Assembly (NCBI RefSeq): GCF_014655595.1
Contig: NZ_BNBL01000014.1
Span: 80,081 to 144,080, forward strand
DNA: 64,000 nucleotides
Source of the DNA: Streptomyces griseocarneus
Lineage (GTDB): Bacteria > Actinomycetota > Actinomycetes > Streptomycetales > Streptomycetaceae
Reading direction: 5' to 3'
The notes beneath the pieces were generated by a model. The model ran no database searches, was not told where the DNA came from, and worked only from the letters and a program-made list of their open reading frames with translations. A program made the translations under genes and the position numbers. Positions 19,422 through 28,398 of the stretch are shown here, piece after piece. Position 1 is the first letter of the stretch. Every line of letters begins with the position of its first letter.

Positions 19422-19652
19422 GCCGGCTCTCCTACTGCATCGTCTCTATCAAAGCTGCCTTGGCAGGCAGCATAGGCGCCTTGTGGGGGCGGACTCCGGC
19501 GGGTGCGGGCTCGGCCCCCGACCAGAATGTTACTCGTCAGTACACCGAGGGTGTCCAGCGAACGCAAGGCCGGTCGACTGTGATCTGCCCAACGCGGCGA
19601 AAGGGGACGCCCCGGCCCCGCGAACCGTTGAGGCCCCGGGCGCCACGGCGTG

Positions 19653-19982
19653 TCAGACGGCGGAGCCGAGGGCCGCGATGACGTCGGCCCTGCGCGGCTG
19701 TCCGGCGGCGCGGCGCACCACGCGGCCGCCGGCGTCCAGGACCAGCGTGGTGGGCGTGGCGCGGACCTGGAGGGCCCGTACGAGCTCCAGCCGGGCCTCG
19801 GCGTCGATCTCCACATGGGCGACGCCGTCGACCATCGCCGCGACCTCCCCCAGGACGCGCCGCGTCGCCCGGCAGGGCTGGCAGAAGGCGCTGGAGAACT
19901 GCACCAGCGTGGCCCGCTCGCCCAGCTCCGCGCCGATGTCGGCGGCACTCAGCCGCACGGTCTCCCCGTCCCGCTCCGGCAC
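19653..19982 (-). CDS. Thioredoxin-family protein
   Basis: A thioredoxin fold of about 109 residues with the redox motif FCQPCRA, the beta-strand HVEIDAEA and the cis-Pro strand RATPTTLVLDAGG. It probably reduces or exchanges protein disulfides in the cytoplasm. Start GTG 19982 is preceded by GGGAAGGGA; a frame open to 20126 would add a low-complexity Pro/Arg tail that is unlikely to be translated. The CQPC active site differs from the CGPC of classic TrxA, so the redox potential probably differs. It is divergent from the acyltransferase gene. Confidence 0.82.
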   Translation of the reverse strand: MPERDGETVRLSAADIGAELGERATLVQFSSAFCQPCRATRRVLGEVAAMVDGVAHVEIDAEARLELVRALQVRATPTTLVLDAGGRVVRRAAGQPRRADVIAALGSAV

Positions 19983-20235
19983 GCTCGTCCCTTCCCGCGG
20001 CTGTCCCCGCACTTGTCCGGTTTCCAGGGTGCAGCACCCGGGGGAGCGGGGAAATTTCCCGACGTGATGAGGATCTCCCGGCCGCCGGGGCGTCCCGGCT
20101 GGCCCCCGGCCCGGGCATTCAGGCACGATCTGGCGAAAGCCGGAATCCTACGCTCGCGTAACCCCCGCGTCGCGGCTTTGTGAACACTTCAGCCGGGAGC
20201 ACCCTCCCCCGCCCCGCCCGGAAGGATCTTCCCGC

Positions 20236-20958
20236 ATGGCAGAGCTCGTCTACCCGCCGGTGATCGGTTTCGCCCACACCATGTTCAAGGCGCTGGACCT
20301 GCGCTTCGACGTCGAGGGCACCGAGCACATACCGCAGCGCGGCGGGGCGGTGCTGGTGAGCAACCACATCGGCTACCTCGACTTCGTCTTCTGCGGTCTG
20401 GCGGCCCGGCCCGCCAAACGGCTGGTGCGCTTCATGGCCAAGGAGTCGGTCTTCCGGCACAAGGTGTCCGGTCCGCTGATGCGTGCCATGAAGCACATCC
20501 CCGTCGACCGCTCGGCCGGCCTGGACGCGTACAAGCACGCGCTGTCCGCCCTGCGCTCCGGTGAGATCATCGGCGTCTTCCCGGAGGCGACGATCTCCAC
20601 CTCCTTCACGCTCAAGAACTTCAAGTCCGGCGCGGCGCGGCTGGCCCAGGAGGCCGGGGTGCCGCTGGTGCCGATGGCGCTGTGGGGCACCCAGCGGCTG
20701 TGGACCAAGGGGCAGAAGCGCAATCTGAGCCGGCAGCACATCCCGGTGTCGATCCGGGTGGGCGAGCCCCTCACGGCCGGCCGGGAGGAGAGCGCGGACT
20801 CCGTCACCGAGCGGGTGCGCGGCCGCGTCCAGGACCTGCTCGAGGCCGCGCAGCGGGCGTACCCCGTGCGCTCCGAGGGCCCCGCCGACAGCTGGTGGAT
20901 CCCCGCACACCTCGGCGGCACGGCGCCCGCCCCGGCCGGGGGCCCGGACCGCAGCTAG
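20236..20958 (+). CDS. 1-acyl-sn-glycerol-3-phosphate acyltransferase (PlsC family)
   Basis: This 240-residue protein carries the acyltransferase motifs: NHIGYLD (HxxxxD, residues 43-49), an Arg-rich second block around FMAKESVFRHKVSGPLMR, and FPEAT (near 116) in place of the more common FPEGT, then VPLVPMALWG. It is expected to acylate lysophosphatidate, or a related acceptor, at the membrane during phospholipid synthesis. The N-terminus is weakly hydrophobic and the C-terminal tail is low complexity. ATG 20236 was chosen for its fit to family starts. A 21-bp hairpin follows the gene. Confidence 0.9.
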   Translation: MAELVYPPVIGFAHTMFKALDLRFDVEGTEHIPQRGGAVLVSNHIGYLDFVFCGLAARPAKRLVRFMAKESVFRHKVSGPLMRAMKHIPVDRSAGLDAYKHALSALRSGEIIGVFPEATISTSFTLKNFKSGAARLAQEAGVPLVPMALWGTQRLWTKGQKRNLSRQHIPVSIRVGEPLTAGREESADSVTERVRGRVQDLLEAAQRAYPVRSEGPADSWWIPAHLGGTAPAPAGGPDRS

Positions 20959-20972
20959 CGCCCGGCCGCACC

Positions 20973-21017
20973 ACGAGCGAGCCCCCTGCCATGACCCATG
21001 GCAGGGGGCTCGCTCGT
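20973..21017. terminator. 21-bp perfect hairpin between convergent genes
   Basis: Bases 20973-20993 pair perfectly with 20997-21017 around an ACC loop; the core is GAGCCCCCTGCCATG. It sits between the acyltransferase and threonine aldolase genes, which run toward each other, so it should stop both transcripts. Confidence 0.92.
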
Positions 21018-21034
21018 TCGTACGGCAGGGCCGG

Positions 21035-22117
21035 CTAGCGCTTGGCCATCTCCTCCGCCACCGCCGCCGCGAACGCGTCCACGTCGGCCTCGGTGGTGTC
21101 GAAGGCGCACATCCAGCGGACGTCGCCGGCCGTCTCGTCCCAGAAGTAGAAGCGGTAGCGCTTCTGCAGGCGCTCGCTCACGTCGTGCGGGAGCCGGGCG
21201 AAGACGGCGTTGGACTGCACGGGGTGCAGCACCTCGACGCCCTCCACGGTCCGTACGCGCTCGGCCAGCCGCGCCGCCATGGCGTTGGCGTGCGAGGCGC
21301 TGCGCAGCCACAGATCGCCCGAGAGCAGCGCCTCGAACTGCACCGAGACGAAGCGCATCTTGGAGGCGAGCTGCATCGACATCTTGCGCAGGTGCTTCAT
21401 CGCCCTGACCGCGCCCGGGTTGAGGACGACGACGCACTCGCCGAAGACCATCCCGTTCTTGGTGCCGCCGAAGGAGAGCAGGTCCACCCCGGCGTCGGTG
21501 GTGAAGGCCCGCAGCGGCACGCCCAGCGTGGCCGCGGCGTTGGCGATGCGCGAGCCGTCCAGGTGGACCTTCATGCCCCGCTCGTGGGCGTGGTCGCAGA
21601 TCTCGCGGATCTCCTCGGGCGTGTAGCAGGTGCCCAGCTCGGTGGTCTGCGTGATCGAGACGACCTGCGGCTGGGCGCGGTGCTCGTCGTCCCAGCCGAA
21701 CGCCTCGCGGTCGATGAGCTCGGGGGTGAGCTTGCCGTGCTCGGTGGGCACGTGCAGCAGCTTCAGCCCGCCGACGCGCTCGGGCGCGCCGCACTCGTCG
21801 ACGTTGATGTGCGCGGAGGAGGCGCAGATGACCGCGCCCCAGCGCTCGGTCGCGGCCTGCAGGGCGACGACGTTGGCGCCCGTGCCGTTGAAGACCGGGA
21901 ACGCCTCGGCGGTCGGCCCGAAGTGGGCGCGCATCACGTCCTGGAGATGGGCGGTGTAGTCGTCCTCGCCGTACGCGACCTGGTGACCGCCGTTGGCGAC
22001 GGCGAGCGCGGCCAGGATCTCGGGGTGCGCGCCGGCGTAGTTGTCGCTGGCGAAGCCGCGCACCCGCGGGTCATGGCGGCGTATCGCGTCGGTCTGGGCC
22101 GAGGGGGCCTCGGTCAC
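21035..22117 (-). CDS. Low-specificity L-threonine aldolase-type PLP enzyme
   Basis: This 360-residue fold-type I enzyme splits L-threonine or allo-threonine, or related beta-hydroxy amino acids, into glycine and an aldehyde. It shows FASDNYAGAHPEILAAL, FPVFNGTGANVVAL, HINVDECGAPE and HLDGSRIANA. The PLP lysine lies in SFGGTKNGM near residue 219. Start GTG 22117 overlaps the SDR stop as GTGA, which argues for coupling; an upstream GTG near 22134 is also possible. It is last in a DUF6421-SDR-aldolase run on the minus strand, and a common role for the three is not known. Confidence 0.9.
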   Translation of the reverse strand: MTEAPSAQTDAIRRHDPRVRGFASDNYAGAHPEILAALAVANGGHQVAYGEDDYTAHLQDVMRAHFGPTAEAFPVFNGTGANVVALQAATERWGAVICASSAHINVDECGAPERVGGLKLLHVPTEHGKLTPELIDREAFGWDDEHRAQPQVVSITQTTELGTCYTPEEIREICDHAHERGMKVHLDGSRIANAAATLGVPLRAFTTDAGVDLLSFGGTKNGMVFGECVVVLNPGAVRAMKHLRKMSMQLASKMRFVSVQFEALLSGDLWLRSASHANAMAARLAERVRTVEGVEVLHPVQSNAVFARLPHDVSERLQKRYRFYFWDETAGDVRWMCAFDTTEADVDAFAAAVAEEMAKR

Positions 22118-22875
22118 GGTTGCGGGGTGAGCCACAGACGGGTTCCGTTCACTTCCTGGGCGGGCCGCTCCCAGACGCCGACGATGGCCTGGGCCAGGTC
22201 CTTGGCGTCGGTGAAGCCCGCGAACTTCGCGTTCGGTCGTTCGGCGCGCATCGCGTCGTGCACCAGCGCCTTGATCACCAGAATGGTGGCGGCGGCCGGC
22301 GGGGCGTCGTCGCCCCCCGCCTTGCGGAAGGAGTCGGCGAGCGCGAGGGTCCACGCCTCGGCGGCGGCCTTGGAGGCGGCGTAGGCGGCGTTGCCCGCGG
22401 TCGGCTGGCTGGCGCCGGCGGCGCTGACCAGGACGAAGCGGCCCTTGCCGCTACGGGCCAGCGGGCCCTCGAAGGCCAGCGAGGTGTGCTGGACGGTCTT
22501 GATGAGCAGCTTCTCGAGCAGCTCCCAGTCCGCGAGGTCGGTCTCGGCGAAGGTCGCCGAGCCGCGCCAGCCGCCGACCAGGTGGACCAGGCCGTCGACG
22601 CGGCCGAATTCCTTCTCGGTGCGGTCGGCCCAGGCACGGGTGGCCTCGACGTCGAGCAGGTCCACGGTGTCGCCCGTGACGGTCGCACCGCCGTGGGCGT
22701 AGCGGGCGGCGTCCACGGCCTCGGCGAGGCGCGCGGCGTCCGCGTCGGAGGCGACCACGGTCGCCCCGGCCTCCGCCAGCGCCAGCAGCGCGGCGCGGCC
22801 CGCCGGGCCGGCCGCTCCCGCCACCGCCACGACGGCGCCCTCCAGCCGGCCATTGCCGTTGCCGGGAGTGCTCAT
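22114..22875 (-). CDS. Short-chain dehydrogenase/reductase
   Basis: This 253-residue Rossmann oxidoreductase has the nucleotide-binding loop GAAGPAG (residues 20-26), a structural HLVGG block, Ser in LVSAAGAS and catalytic YAASK. It uses NAD(P)(H) on an unknown alcohol or ketone. ATG 22875 was chosen because AAGGAGG lies 7 bases upstream; a longer frame reaches 22905. The stop overlaps the threonine aldolase start (GTGA) and the start is 27 bases after the DUF6421 stop, so all three look like one operon. Confidence 0.9.
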   Translation of the reverse strand: MSTPGNGNGRLEGAVVAVAGAAGPAGRAALLALAEAGATVVASDADAARLAEAVDAARYAHGGATVTGDTVDLLDVEATRAWADRTEKEFGRVDGLVHLVGGWRGSATFAETDLADWELLEKLLIKTVQHTSLAFEGPLARSGKGRFVLVSAAGASQPTAGNAAYAASKAAAEAWTLALADSFRKAGGDDAPPAAATILVIKALVHDAMRAERPNAKFAGFTDAKDLAQAIVGVWERPAQEVNGTRLWLTPQP

Positions 22876-22901
22876 GGTCGTCGCCTCCTTCTGTCCCTCG
22901 C

Positions 22902-24299
22902 TCACGCGGCCACCCGCTCCATGTCCGCCGCGGTGATCCCCTTGGTGGAGACGATCACGCCGCGCAGCTTCTTGGCAAGGGCCTCGTAGAACATGCTCAG
23001 CGGGAACTCGTCCGGAAGCACGTCATCGACGAGCTTGCGCGGCGGCAGCGAGAGGTCGAGGGCGTCGGGGCCCTTGGCCCAGGTGGAGCCGGGGTGGGGG
23101 GAGAGGTAGGACGAGACGAGGTCGTAGGCGGCGAGCCAGTGGACGAGCTTGGGGCGGTCGATGCCGTCGCGGTAGAGCTTCTCGATGTCGCCGCACAGCT
23201 GGTTGGTGACCTGCGGGGCGCGCTCCCAGTCGATGTGCAGTGTGTTGTCCGTCCAGCGTACGACGTCGTGCTTGTGGAGGTACGCGAAGAGGAGCTGACC
23301 GCCGAGGCCGTCGTAGTTGCGGTCCCGCTCACCGGTGATGGGGAAGCGGAACATCCGGTCGAAGAGGACGGCGAACTGCACGTCACGGGCCTGGGCGTAG
23401 CCGTCGGCCTCGAGCTTGACGGCCTCCTTGAAGGCCGTGAGGTCGCAGCGCAGCTCCTCCAGCCCGTACATCCAGAACGGCTGGCGCTGCTTGATCATGA
23501 ACGGGTCGAAGGGCAGGTCGCCGTGGCTGTGGGTGCGGTCGTGGACCATGTCCCACAGGACGAACGCCTGCTGGCAGCGCTCCTGGTCGTCGATCATGTC
23601 GGCGATGTCGGCGGGCAGGTCCAGGCGCAGGGTCTCGACGGCGGCCTCGGTGATGCGGCGGAAGCGGGCCGCCTCGCGGTCGCAGAAGATGCCGCCCCAG
23701 GTGAAGCGCTCGGGGGCCTCGCGCACGGCGATCGTCTCGGGGAAGAGCACGGCGGAGTTGGTGTCGTAGCCGGCCGTGAAGTCCTCGAAGGTGATCCCGA
23801 GGAAGAGGGGGTTGTCGTAGCGGGTGCGCTCCAGCTCGGCGAGCCACTCCGGCCACACCACGCGCAGCACGACGGCCTCGAGGTTGCGGTCGGGGTTGCC
23901 GTTCTGGGTGTACATCGGGAAGACGACCAGGTGCTGCAGGCCGTCGGCGCGCTGGGCGGCGGGCTGGAAGGCCAGCAGGGAGTCGAGGAAGTCCGGCACG
24001 CCGAAGCCCGTGTCGGCCCAGCGGCGCAGGTCGGCCACGAGCGCGGAGTGGTAGGCGGCGTCGTGCGGCAGGAGCGGCGAGAGCTGCTCGATCGCGGCTA
24101 TGACGGTGTCGAACTCGGCGCGCACGGCCTGGCCCGGGGGTGCGCCCTCCGCGGCGAGGTCGATGGAGCCGTCGGCGGACTGCCAGGGCCGGATCGTCTC
24201 CACCGCGGCCTTGAGCGTGCCCCAGGCCGGGTGCTCCACTACGCGATCCACAGACAAAATGTCGGATTTTGCTGCGGTCGACGCAATAATTTCCGTCAC
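22902..24299 (-). CDS. DUF6421 family protein
   Basis: This 465-residue soluble protein has no signal peptide or membrane segment. It matches, from memory, the streptomycete DUF6421 family (VVEHPAWGTLKAAVETIRPW near the start; QQAFVLWDMVHDRTHSHGDL and FPITGERDRNYDGLGGQLLF later). The HDRTHSHGDLPFDP cluster of His and Asp residues could bind a metal, but catalysis is unproven. GTG 24299 is preceded by GAGGAGG. It heads a likely operon with the SDR and threonine aldolase genes. The first 25 codons are less G/C-rich than the rest, as is common for translation starts here. Confidence 0.85.
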   Translation of the reverse strand: MTEIIASTAAKSDILSVDRVVEHPAWGTLKAAVETIRPWQSADGSIDLAAEGAPPGQAVRAEFDTVIAAIEQLSPLLPHDAAYHSALVADLRRWADTGFGVPDFLDSLLAFQPAAQRADGLQHLVVFPMYTQNGNPDRNLEAVVLRVVWPEWLAELERTRYDNPLFLGITFEDFTAGYDTNSAVLFPETIAVREAPERFTWGGIFCDREAARFRRITEAAVETLRLDLPADIADMIDDQERCQQAFVLWDMVHDRTHSHGDLPFDPFMIKQRQPFWMYGLEELRCDLTAFKEAVKLEADGYAQARDVQFAVLFDRMFRFPITGERDRNYDGLGGQLLFAYLHKHDVVRWTDNTLHIDWERAPQVTNQLCGDIEKLYRDGIDRPKLVHWLAAYDLVSSYLSPHPGSTWAKGPDALDLSLPPRKLVDDVLPDEFPLSMFYEALAKKLRGVIVSTKGITAADMERVAA

Positions 24300-24662
24300 G
24301 ACTAACCCTCCTCGGGAGAACCTGGCGTTAAGACACCGTATCTGTGTCAGCTTCTCCGGCTCAAGGGGTTGAGCGATAAATTATCCTGCGGACCCCCGGG
24401 TCGCACCGCTGTTTTTCCTGCGGGCTTCCCCCGTCCGAGGGAGCGAAAGCGGCTTTCCGTCGCTCCTGACACTCCCGTCACGGACGGCGTCCTAGTCGGA
24501 TTCCGGCCATGACCGGCGGCCCCGGGCGGAGCCGCGAGGCGGCCGCCGCGAGCACCTTCCCGGCCCGGCCGCAATTCACGAAGCCGCAACAACCTTCCGC
24601 CATTCGGACGATCCCCGGTCCTGACCTGGACAGATCATCGAGGGCGCTGCCAGTCTCGCGCC
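24300..24662. promoter_or_regulatory. Divergent promoter region with palindrome
   Basis: This 363-base gap lies between two divergent operons. It is locally A/T-richer and contains GATAAATTATC (24375-24385), a perfect 11-base palindrome, and nearby gacaccgtatctgtgtc. One or both could be operators for the ABC transporter or the DUF6421 operon. No coding region is supported here. Confidence 0.4.
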
Positions 24663-25547
24663 ATGCCCGCCGCCACCCACGCCGGACGCCTGGCCGCCGC
24701 ACTCGCCGTGCTGCTCGCCGCGGCCGCCGGCTGCGCCCCGCAGGACGACACCGACGCCGCGAAGTCCACCGACCGCCCCGCCCCCGGTGCGCACGCCTGC
24801 GCCAAGGGGCGGCTCGACACCCGCGCCCCCGGAAAGCTGACCGTGGGCACCGACAAGCCCGCCTACGCGCCCTGGTTCCAGGACGACGACCCGGCCGGCG
24901 GCAAGGGCTTCGAGTCGGCCGTGGCCTACGCCGTCGCCGACCGGCTCGGCTACGACCGGTCGGACGTGGTCTGGCAGACCGTGCCGTTCAACAGCGCCGT
25001 CGCCCCCGGGGCGAAGAAGTTCGACTTCGACATCAACCAGGTCTCCATCAGCGACGAGCGCCGCCGCGCGGTGGACTTCTCCTCCGGCTACTACGACGTG
25101 CGCCAGGCCGTCGTCGCCCTCAAGGACTCCCCGGCCGCCGGGGCGAAGGACGTGGCGGGCCTCAAGCACGCCCGCCTCGGCGCCCAGGTGGGCACCACCA
25201 GCCTCGACGTCGTCAACGACGTCATCAGGCCCGACCGCGCGCCCGCCGTGTTCCAGAAGAACGACTTCGCCAAGACGGCGCTCAAGAACGGCCAGGTCGA
25301 CGCGATCGTCGTCGACCTCCCCACCGCCTTCTACATCACCTCGGCGGAGGTACCGGAAGCGAAGATCGTCGGGCAGTTCGAGGCCAAGGGCGCCGCGGCC
25401 GAACGCTTCGGGCTGGTCCTCGACAAGGGCAGCGGCATCACCGGCTGCGTGAGCGACGCCGTCGACTCCCTGCGCCGGGACGGCACCCTCGCCCGGCTGG
25501 AGAAGAAGTGGCTGTCCGAAGCCGCCGACGCACCGGTGCTGAAGTGA
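24663..25547 (+). CDS. ABC transporter substrate-binding lipoprotein (polar amino acid type)
   Basis: This 294-residue protein has a lipoprotein signal peptide ending AAAAGC, with lipid attachment at Cys24. The mature part is a family 3 solute-binding fold: GKLTVGTDKPAYAPWF, GFESAVAYAVADRLG, FDFDINQVSISDERRRAVDF and QVGTTSLDVV. It should capture an amino acid or similar solute outside the membrane and hand it to the permease encoded next. The stop overlaps the permease start (GTGA). ATG 24663 is the first start before the signal peptide. Confidence 0.92.
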   Translation: MPAATHAGRLAAALAVLLAAAAGCAPQDDTDAAKSTDRPAPGAHACAKGRLDTRAPGKLTVGTDKPAYAPWFQDDDPAGGKGFESAVAYAVADRLGYDRSDVVWQTVPFNSAVAPGAKKFDFDINQVSISDERRRAVDFSSGYYDVRQAVVALKDSPAAGAKDVAGLKHARLGAQVGTTSLDVVNDVIRPDRAPAVFQKNDFAKTALKNGQVDAIVVDLPTAFYITSAEVPEAKIVGQFEAKGAAAERFGLVLDKGSGITGCVSDAVDSLRRDGTLARLEKKWLSEAADAPVLK

Positions 25548-26455
25548 CGCCCGAGGACACCGTGCCGGCGGCACGGACCCCCCACGACCCGCCCGCAAAG
25601 CCGCACGACGCGTACGTGCCGTCCGCGCGCCGCCTCGAACGCGAACGGTTCAAGCGGGCCCGGGCCCGCCGGGCGGCGGCCGTCGCGGCCGTCAGCACGC
25701 TCGCCACCGTCGTCGTGCTCTTCCTCGTCGTCGTCAACTCCCCCGGCTGGCCGCGCACCCGCGAGACCTTCTTCAACGCCCACTACGCCCGCGAGGCCCT
25801 CCCGCACGTCCTCGAGGGCCTCTGGCTCAACGTCCGGCTGCTCCTCGTCTGCGGCGCCGCCGTACTCGCCCTCGGCATGCTGCTCGCCGTCGCCCGCACC
25901 CTGCGCGGCCCGGTGTTCTTCCCGCTGCGGGCCCTGGCCACCGCCTACACCGACTTCTTCCGCGGCCTGCCGCTGATCATCTGCCTGCTGATGGTCGTCT
26001 TCGGCGTCCCGGCGCTGCGCCTCCAAGGCGTGACGACCGACCCGGTGCTGCTGGGCGGGACGGCCCTGGTCCTGACGTACTCCGCCTACGTCGGCGAGGT
26101 CTTCCGGGCCGGCATCGAGTCGGTCCACCCCAGCCAGCGCGCCGCAGCCCGCTCGCTGGGGCTCAGCGGCGGCCAGACGCTGCGCCACGTCGTCCTCCCG
26201 CAGGCCGTGCGGCGCGTGGTGCCCCCGCTCCTGAACGACCTGGTCTCCCTGCAGAAGGACACCGGGCTGGTCTCCGTCGCGGGCGCGGTCGACGCCGTCT
26301 ACGCGGCGCAGATCAGCGCGAGCAAGAGCTTCAACTACACCCCGTACGTGGTCGCCGGGCTGATCTTCGTGGCCCTCACCATCCCGATGACCCGGTTCAC
26401 CGACGCGGTGACCGCCCGGATGGACCGCCGCCGGGCCCAGGGAGGGATCGTATGA
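25544..26455 (+). CDS. Amino acid ABC transporter permease
   Basis: This inner-membrane protein of about 303 residues starts at GTG 25544, overlapping the binding-protein stop. A charged N-terminal tail precedes hydrophobic segments (AAVSTLATVVVLFLVVV and others). The HisM/GlnP-type permease signature FFRGLPLIICLLMVVFGVP and the EAA loop ESVHPSQRAAARSLGLSGGQ follow, the latter contacting the ATPase. One permease gene suggests a homodimer. The 3' end overlaps the ATPase start (ATGA). Confidence 0.93.
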   Translation: MTPEDTVPAARTPHDPPAKPHDAYVPSARRLERERFKRARARRAAAVAAVSTLATVVVLFLVVVNSPGWPRTRETFFNAHYAREALPHVLEGLWLNVRLLLVCGAAVLALGMLLAVARTLRGPVFFPLRALATAYTDFFRGLPLIICLLMVVFGVPALRLQGVTTDPVLLGGTALVLTYSAYVGEVFRAGIESVHPSQRAAARSLGLSGGQTLRHVVLPQAVRRVVPPLLNDLVSLQKDTGLVSVAGAVDAVYAAQISASKSFNYTPYVVAGLIFVALTIPMTRFTDAVTARMDRRRAQGGIV

Positions 26456-27225
26456 GCGAGCGGCCCGCACCGCTGGACGGGCAGCCGGTGCTGCGCCTGG
26501 AAGCGGTGCGCAAGACCTTCGGGAGCACGGTCGTCCTGCGCGACGTCGACCTCGACGTCGCCCCGCACACCGTCACCGCGCTGATCGGCGCCTCGGGTTC
26601 GGGCAAGTCGACGCTGCTGCGGTGCGCGAACCTGCTCGAGGAGATCGACGACGGCGCGATCCTCCTCGACGGCGAGGACATCACCGACCCGCGCGTGAAC
26701 CCCGACACCGTGCGCCGCCGCATCGGCGTGGTCTTCCAGGCGTACAACCTCTTCCCGCACATGACGGTGCTGGAGAACATCACCCTCGCCCCGCGCCGCG
26801 TCCACGGCGTGCCGCGTGCTCAGGCCGAGGAGCGGGCCCGCGAGCTGCTGGAGCGGCTGGGCCTGGGGGGCAGGGCCGGCGAGTACCCGGACCGGCTCAG
26901 CGGCGGCCAGCAGCAACGCGTCGCGATCGCCCGGGCGTTGGCGGTCCGCCCCCGGCTGCTGCTGCTCGACGAGATCACGGCGGCGCTCGACCCCGAGCTG
27001 GTCGGCGAGGTGCTGGGCGTGGTGCGCGACCTCAAGGACGAGGGGATGACCATGGTCCTGGCCACGCACGAGATGGGCTTCGCCCGGGACGTGGCCGACC
27101 AGGTGTGCTTCCTCGACGGCGGGGTGGTGCTCGAGCGCGGCACGCCGGACGAGGTGTTCGGCGCGCCGCGCGAGGAGCGCACCAGGCGCTTCCTGCGGCG
27201 CCTGACGGAGGCGGGGCGGCTCTAG
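26452..27225 (+). CDS. Amino acid ABC transporter ATP-binding protein
   Basis: This 257-residue ATPase energises the import system of the two preceding genes. It shows Walker A GASGSGKST (about 45-53), Q-loop VVFQAYNLFPHMTVLENI, signature LSGGQQQRVAIARAL, Walker B LLLLDE and switch His in ATHEMGFARDVADQV, all typical of GlnQ/HisP proteins. The ATGA overlap with the permease shows tight coupling. The Walker B region has EIT where most have EPT. Confidence 0.95.
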   Translation: MSERPAPLDGQPVLRLEAVRKTFGSTVVLRDVDLDVAPHTVTALIGASGSGKSTLLRCANLLEEIDDGAILLDGEDITDPRVNPDTVRRRIGVVFQAYNLFPHMTVLENITLAPRRVHGVPRAQAEERARELLERLGLGGRAGEYPDRLSGGQQQRVAIARALAVRPRLLLLDEITAALDPELVGEVLGVVRDLKDEGMTMVLATHEMGFARDVADQVCFLDGGVVLERGTPDEVFGAPREERTRRFLRRLTEAGRL

Positions 27226-27238
27226 GCGGGGCCTGGCC

Positions 27239-27790
27239 CTACGCGGCCAGGTCCTTGACCAGCAGCTCGAACTCCAGGTCGTCGCGCTGCGGGATGCCGA
27301 ACCGCTCGTCGCCGTACGGGAAGGGGCTCATCCGCCCCGTGCGCCGGTAGCCGCGGCGCTCGTACCAGGCGATCAGCTCGTCGCGCTGCCTGATGACGGT
27401 CATGTGCATCTCGGCGGCGCCCCACTCGGCGCGCGCGAGCCGCTCGGCCTCCGCCATGACGAGCTTGCCGAGGCCGCCGCCCTGGGCGGTCGGGCGGACG
27501 GCGAACATGCCGAAGTACGCGTGGGTGCCGCGGTGTTCGACGTGGCAGCAGGCGACGGTCTCGCCGTCGACGTCCGCGACCAGCAGCCGGCTGTTCTCGT
27601 CGGTGACCACGGCCATGACGCCCTCGGGGTCGGTGCGCTGGCCCTCGAGCAGGTCGGCCTCGGTGGTCCAGCCGGCGCGGCTCGCGTCCCCGCGGTAGGC
27701 CGACTCGACGAGCTCGACGAGTGCGGGCACGTCGACGGCGGTCGCGGCCCGGAAGGTCGGCTCTGCGGTACGGCTCCTGGCGGTCTCCAT
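27239..27790 (-). CDS. GNAT family N-acetyltransferase
   Basis: This protein of about 183 residues has the acetyl-CoA binding loop V-R-P-T-A-Q-G-G-G-L-G-K, followed by AEAERLAR and the C-terminal IAWYERRGYRRTGRM strand-helix common to GNAT enzymes. It should transfer acetyl groups to a small amine or protein N-terminus; the substrate is unknown. Start ATG 27790 precedes the FRAATAVDVPALVELVESAY N-terminus of the fold. It ends 13 bases from the convergent ABC operon. Confidence 0.88.
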   Translation of the reverse strand: METARSRTAEPTFRAATAVDVPALVELVESAYRGDASRAGWTTEADLLEGQRTDPEGVMAVVTDENSRLLVADVDGETVACCHVEHRGTHAYFGMFAVRPTAQGGGLGKLVMAEAERLARAEWGAAEMHMTVIRQRDELIAWYERRGYRRTGRMSPFPYGDERFGIPQRDDLEFELLVKDLAA

Positions 27791-27868
27791 GGTGTCCCGT
27801 GGTCCTCTCCGTGCGGTTTCGGGCGCATGTACGACCCTAACGGAGGAGGCGTGCGTACAGTCGCGGGC

Positions 27869-28261
27869 ATGGTGCACGTACTGAGCAGCAGGGTATTGCT
27901 GAGGCCGACCGATCCCGAGCGGTCGCGGGAGTTCTACGGCGGGGCCCTGGGCCTCGCGGTCTACCGCGAGTTCGGCACGGGCCCCGAACGCGGGGTCGTC
28001 TACTTCCTGGGCGGCGGCTTCCTGGAGGTCTCGGGGCGGTCGGACACGCCGCCCGGGCCGGGGCTGGAGCTGTGGATGCAGGTCGCGGACGCGGCGGCGG
28101 CGCACAAGGAGTTCCTGCTGCGCGGGGTGGAGGTGATCGAGCCCCCCGAGCGCAAGCCGTGGGGGCTGATCGAGATGTGGATCGCGGACCCCGACGGCGT
28201 GCGCATCGCGGTGGTGGAGGTGCCGGAGGGCCATCCGATGCGCTACCGCCCGGGCATCTGA
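27869..28261 (+). CDS. VOC (glyoxalase/bleomycin-resistance) family protein
   Basis: A single VOC unit of about 130 residues: SSRVLLRPTDPERSREFY, then GVVYFLGGGFLEVS and the closing GLIEMWIADPDGVRIAVVEV. His, Glu and Glu positions typical of metal binding are partly present. Members either bind a metal and act on small molecules or sequester drugs. ATG 27869 is conservative. A GTG at 27851 lies closer to GGAGG and could add six residues. It is divergent from the GNAT gene. Confidence 0.85.
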   Translation: MVHVLSSRVLLRPTDPERSREFYGGALGLAVYREFGTGPERGVVYFLGGGFLEVSGRSDTPPGPGLELWMQVADAAAAHKEFLLRGVEVIEPPERKPWGLIEMWIADPDGVRIAVVEVPEGHPMRYRPGI

Positions 28262-28398
28262 CGGGCCCCGGAGCAGCGCGGGCGCGCGGCGGGAGGGCGT
28301 TGCGCGCCCCCTGTGCGCCCGTGCGCTCCCGTGCGCGGCGGTCGCCGTGGGCATTCTCCGGGGGTGGGTCGCGTCCGGGGGAGCCGGGGAGGTGTGCC